From the NCBI GenBank assembly GCA_033782935.1, contig JAWQEG010003704.1, positions 15,001-79,000 of the forward strand: a stretch of 64,000 nt of DNA. The letters are read 5' to 3'. Each line of letters opens with the position of its first letter. The first letter of the stretch is position 1. The notes beneath the pieces were generated by a model that worked only from the letters and a program-made list of their open reading frames with translations, made no database searches and was not told where the DNA came from. Source of the DNA: Petrolisthes cinctipes. Taxonomy: Eukaryota; Arthropoda; Malacostraca; Decapoda; Porcellanidae. The position numbers were made by a program, and so were the translations under genes. Shown piece by piece: positions 31,633 to 64,000 of the stretch.

Positions 31633-34600
31633 TGAAAGTTATCTTGTACCACTTGTATTAAAGCTTCATGTTAAATACTAATTCACCCTGATCAATCTGT
31701 GTTAAACTTTGAACACTCCAGCCTGATAACTTATAAATTCCTCTTCTATCTGCTTGAAATCTCACTCTTACTAGTTTATATAAGATTATGACATAATTTA
31801 CACATTTTGAACATTAAACAAGAAACTGCTTAAAAAATATCTTCTTCCACTACACATAATTTGAGCTTGTTTATCCATCACTGTCAGTAACACAGACAGA
31901 TTTTTCAACCATTCATGGTGGAGTACATTATGTCACACTATGGTCTGTTTGCAAGAAAAATCATGGATTTGATAACCTTTGACCTGAACCATGTACTTGT
32001 ACCCATATATGGAGCCAGTACTGTACTGGTTGATGATCAGTGTCCAACCCATGAGTTTTCCTGATACGGGCCTACATTCCTTTCACTCATGTCTTCGGTT
32101 GTTGCTACATATATACAGTACATCAATACTAGGTCATCCAAGCTCTTCTAAATGGCTGACTTGGTTTAATGGATAATCTAACAGGATGCAGTATGTCATC
32201 ACACAAGCAATGTATATTTGTTTATATATATTTATAATATAGTTATGTACATATTTATATAAAAACCTAAAAGATTTCAACATATCTAATAAGCTTGGGC
32301 AACATGGCATAATTATGTACACAATCTAGGGAGGCAGTCACACCATTGTCTCCTGCAATAAACAAAGGCAATTGCCATCATTTATCAACTTATAGTCGGT
32401 CAGGTATATACATGTATGTGTTGCTCTATATAATTAATAATAGTTTTGTAACATCTTTGTTTTTTTTAGTTTGGTTAACTATCATCTATTTACAAAATTG
32501 TACCATATTTGGTAGACTTATGCATAACCTTGTTAAAGGAAGACTTGTGACTGCAGATATCATGTGTATATTTAATCTTTATAATGTTATGACATAGAAC
32601 ATTATATTACATGATAATACTTTTTCACTATTTACAGTTTAGCATGAATGCTGATACTGTAATGGCATTTGCAAAGCAGTTCAGTATTATGAACATACAA
32701 AATAAGCTTGATTGCTGATAGAAAGTTTTCAGTCAATGACTTAACAAAGTTTATTTGTTTTATTTACTTTTTATTTATATATATATTTTTTTACAATATA
32801 CTTTGCTGTCCATATACTGTCAGTATTTAACAATAGGTTATGCTGCAGAAATGTATTTGGCTATTTGCAGTGGCATTCCCTAATGAAGTGGAGAATCTTG
32901 AGGTGTATCCTTGAGCAAGGTTAAATGTTGGGGACATTTTAACTGTAGCATCTTAGAATATGATCCCCAAAGGAACTTCCACCAGAGGAAGGGTACTGCA
33001 CTTAACCACTCTCTAATATGAGTCAGGAACAATGTTACCAAACCTGGTATCACACAAGTGTTTATTCCTTCAGTTTTCACACCGAAGCATATTTTGAGAA
33101 TCCTTGTTCTTATCATTCATCTCTCCTTCCTTGTTATCTTGTTTTTATTCAGTAGCAATTACTGTAATGTGAAATTGTCACTCATTGGATAGTACAGTAC
33201 CTTATTATTGAAGGTGAACTTTATAAAGGTACTCCAGTAGGGTTTTCAGTAGGTAAATACACTTCAATTTTTCTCTCAAATTTTGTTAATTTAAATTTAG
33301 CTGCACCAAACTGCCAGTTTCATGACTAAAACCCACATGCTTCGCAGAGATTCAAGCATACTCAAGTACATGAACACCACCAGTGCAATCCGTGAAGCCT
33401 TTGATTTCAGACAATATATTGCCACCTACTACACCTCCTTTTTGGCAAGTACAGTACAGTAATTTCTTTTAGTGGTTTATTGTGTGGTTAATATTACATA
33501 CTTACTTAAGGTTGTATGTAAATAATGTCTATTTTAAGAGTCAAAATTAGTATGTTAGGAAACTTTCCCTTAAGATCAATTTCACTTGCTTTTTGCCAGT
33601 ATGTATAACCCAAAACATGAATTAGTACTGAATCATAGTTTTATTTCAATTGGAGTCGTTGTCAATCAGATAACATTTTAGAGACACAGATACAGTACAT
33701 TGGTAAACATCCCCTTTATACTGTACAACTAACTTCGGTTGTAATAAGAGACAATTCAGTCCCACATGTAGCTTCAATATGGAGCCTTCAGATATAATGA
33801 ATTAAGCCTTCTAACAAACTTTCATTTTCACTATACAGTATTAAATGATTGTTCGGCAGTATGAAAATGTTCCTCGAAACCAGAATTCAGTATATTGAGG
33901 CATGCTATAAAAAGGGTCTACTGTATTTGCATTATATTTTTTTCATGACCTACCAGAGCACATAATAGTTTTTCATCAAAAGAAATTGTATGGCCTGACA
34001 AAGTACAAGACATACATTACTTCTCCTGTAAACTCTATTGACCAGGCATATATACCAGGCAATACCAAACTCTATTGACAAGTTGTAATATTTAGACATA
34101 GTGGTATTTACTTCATGTTACAAGTTCTTACATCACTAAAAATGGAATGTCTTCCTTACTACCATTTCTAGTAGTAACCAATCACATTAAATTGTTATGC
34201 ATCACCATGGGAGCTTGAATATTAGTAATATAGTTTCACAAATAAATAACTAGATATGTACACCAACCAAGAACTGTTCTTCAATATATACATCTAATTT
34301 GTCTTGGGAACATAATACTAACAGCAAAATGCTGCTATTCACAATAAGGAAAAAACTTGTATCTTCTCATTGTTGTAGGTGATTAACTGGATTACTTGAG
34401 GCTTTGCCTCTTCTACCGAAATAAAACTGAATTACACCTGAGCTGGGCCACATACATAGCCTGTATTTCCTTATGGAGACCTACCACAAAGCTTCCAGAT
34501 CAATCTAGGCCTCATTACTGCATATATATTGCAATATAACTCAATTTTCCCTTTCTAAAAATACTGTATATACTTTTGTGTGTTATGAAATATACTTTTG

Positions 34601-35131
34601 TGTATTATGAAACAAAGATAATCTTGCATGAAAATTGAGTGCCAGGGACAACAGAAATGTAACTGAATTGCATCGGAGCCGAGACAAAACATAGTCCGTA
34701 TCTTCCTACGAGACCTACCACAATGCTTCGAAATTTAATAGGTTTTATTACAAGATTGTAGATTTTGCAGCAATAATTCACTTTTCCTATATATATACTG
34801 TATTATTGTTATGGATGTTATAAAAGTAGGTGAATCTTTCATGAAATAATGGGCTCTATGCAAGATGTTTATTGTGCTGACGGTACAATGACTCATAGTA
34901 CCAGTACCACGCCATTGTCAACACCATAGATGATTTTGCATATGACCATAAGTGCCAAAAGGAAAGTTCACATAATACCAAAAAATTTAGGTGCACACTT
35001 TTTTCTGTGCTACTTGATAACTTCTTCCCTCCATATTCAGCAACACCAATAAACAAAAAGAAAGTTATCCTTTTGTATACAGAATGTCTTTTATACTGCA
35101 AATATGCATAACTATATCTGTCTTTCCAATT
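31633..35131 (-). other. 3' flank of ASAP, possibly 3' UTR
   Basis: AT-rich unique sequence with frequent TACTGTA/TACAGTA motifs and several reverse TTTATT strings. No coding exon was recognised on either strand. Part may be transcribed as ASAP 3' UTR; the end cannot be set from sequence alone. Confidence 0.4.
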
Positions 35132-35137
35132 TTTATT
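35132..35137 (-). terminator. Candidate AATAAA polyadenylation signal for ASAP
   Basis: The first AATAAA on the minus strand lies about 60 bases past the ASAP stop codon. It would give a very short 3' UTR; other AATAAA strings lie further downstream. Confidence 0.3.
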
Positions 35138-35198
35138 TTTCTAAATCATGTCAGACCACTTGAGGATCTACTTACTATACTAAGTCTTGAGCTTCTTG

Positions 35199-63170
<27,972 letters not shown>

Positions 63171-64000
63171 CTGATGAGGGGAAGAAACATAACCATTAGT
63201 ACATCTGACTATACAATATCTAAATAAATGAATTAATGGTATAAATAAGGTACATGAAACAGTAGTACTGAAAGCAAGACGGATTATAGATGTGGTGCAG
63301 GAAGACACCGATTCGGCAAGACAGATTACAGAAAAGCACGAATGGAACCAAGTTTTAAAAAAGTGCACTCGATACATATCAGCACTCCAACAAGATCTGC
63401 CTGGAATGGGCCATCAATTAGTCAAAATCATGGGGTGGTCAATGTATCATACAAGATCATTCATTCAACTGTTCTTCAAGATGCAATAACGTTAGTTGTT
63501 CTCAAATGTAATGAACACACACACACACACACCGTCTGTATTCATGTACATTTCCTCAATCTTCTTCATCTTTCTCCTCGTCTTTCTTCAGAGAGTATGA
63601 GAGAGGAGGAGACAGTGTCTGCTCTATCAGTCTATCACCTCCACCCGGCCATTGATAAGCTCCTCTACATTCTCCTCTAATTGCCTCTCCTTCACTCTCA
63701 ATACACCAACACATTCCTTACAAACCTTTCTTTCGTACACTGTCAGTTTCTATTATGAATTATCTTCATTATTATACGAACATTTCATCGAAAAGATTAA
63801 TTTAAACGATGTAACTATATTTAAAAGTAATATCCAACATTTTCCAATATGTATGAGTTATGAGACATTCATTTCGATTTATGGTTTCCATGGAACCTTG
63901 ATGCAATTAATTCCGCATAACTAATAAAAGTCATCAGCAAAATCAGCGACAAAAAAAAATTTAATATTCTCGTGAAAGATACAAATCATTCATATAAAAC
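63171..64000. other. Intron sequence at right edge
   Basis: No ASAP first exon was found here. A short CA run lies near 63514-63530. The plus ORFs at 63292-63489 and 63342-63680 match nothing I recognise. Confidence 0.5.

Noticed and set aside
63292..63680. Plus-strand ORFs near the right edge
   Set aside because: Searched for an upstream ASAP exon or a transposase here; neither strand shows family motifs.

Overview
This is eukaryotic genomic DNA, most likely from an arthropod and probably a decapod crustacean. The basis is split genes with GT-AG introns, very dense long microsatellites and minisatellites, arthropod-type TTAGG telomere-like repeats inside a mobile element, many short TIR transposons and broken retrotransposon ends. 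The organism is an inference; no sequence comparison could be run.

The right half (about 35.2-63.2 kb, minus strand) holds one well-supported gene: an ASAP-family Arf GTPase-activating protein (ArfGAP with SH3, ankyrin and PH domains). Twenty coding exons were placed by hand. All splice junctions keep the reading frame, and they sum to 3,063 coding bases (1,020 residues plus stop) when a 30-nt microexon is included. Domain order is BAR, PH, ArfGAP zinc finger, ankyrin repeats, an acidic motif, a proline/histidine/glycine-rich linker, and a C-terminal SH3 ending at 35199. The first coding exon or exons lie beyond the right edge. Introns carry a 2.97-kb Tigger/pogo-like DNA transposon with a broken transposase, a hAT MITE with an 8-bp target duplication, TTAA- and TA-flanked MITEs, and LINE 3' ends.

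The left half (1-31 kb) is a different kind of sequence. It is almost continuous tandem repeats: CA, GA, CT and TA arrays, CT-rich and GA-rich tracts of 0.7-1.4 kb, and minisatellites of 20-60 bp. Between these lie several Tc1/mariner-type MITEs and a family of 156-158-bp palindromic TTAA-flanked elements. Non-repetitive islands include a 625-bp minus-strand open exon (4532-5156) for a proline-rich protein with a PLDLS motif, with E-boxes and a GC box upstream, and three GC-richer islands (10.4, 24.6 and 28.8 kb) with clustered CCAAT, E2F-like or kB-like motifs. Region 31-35 kb is the 3' flank of ASAP and may include its 3' UTR. No tRNA, rRNA, CRISPR array or viral gene was recognised.
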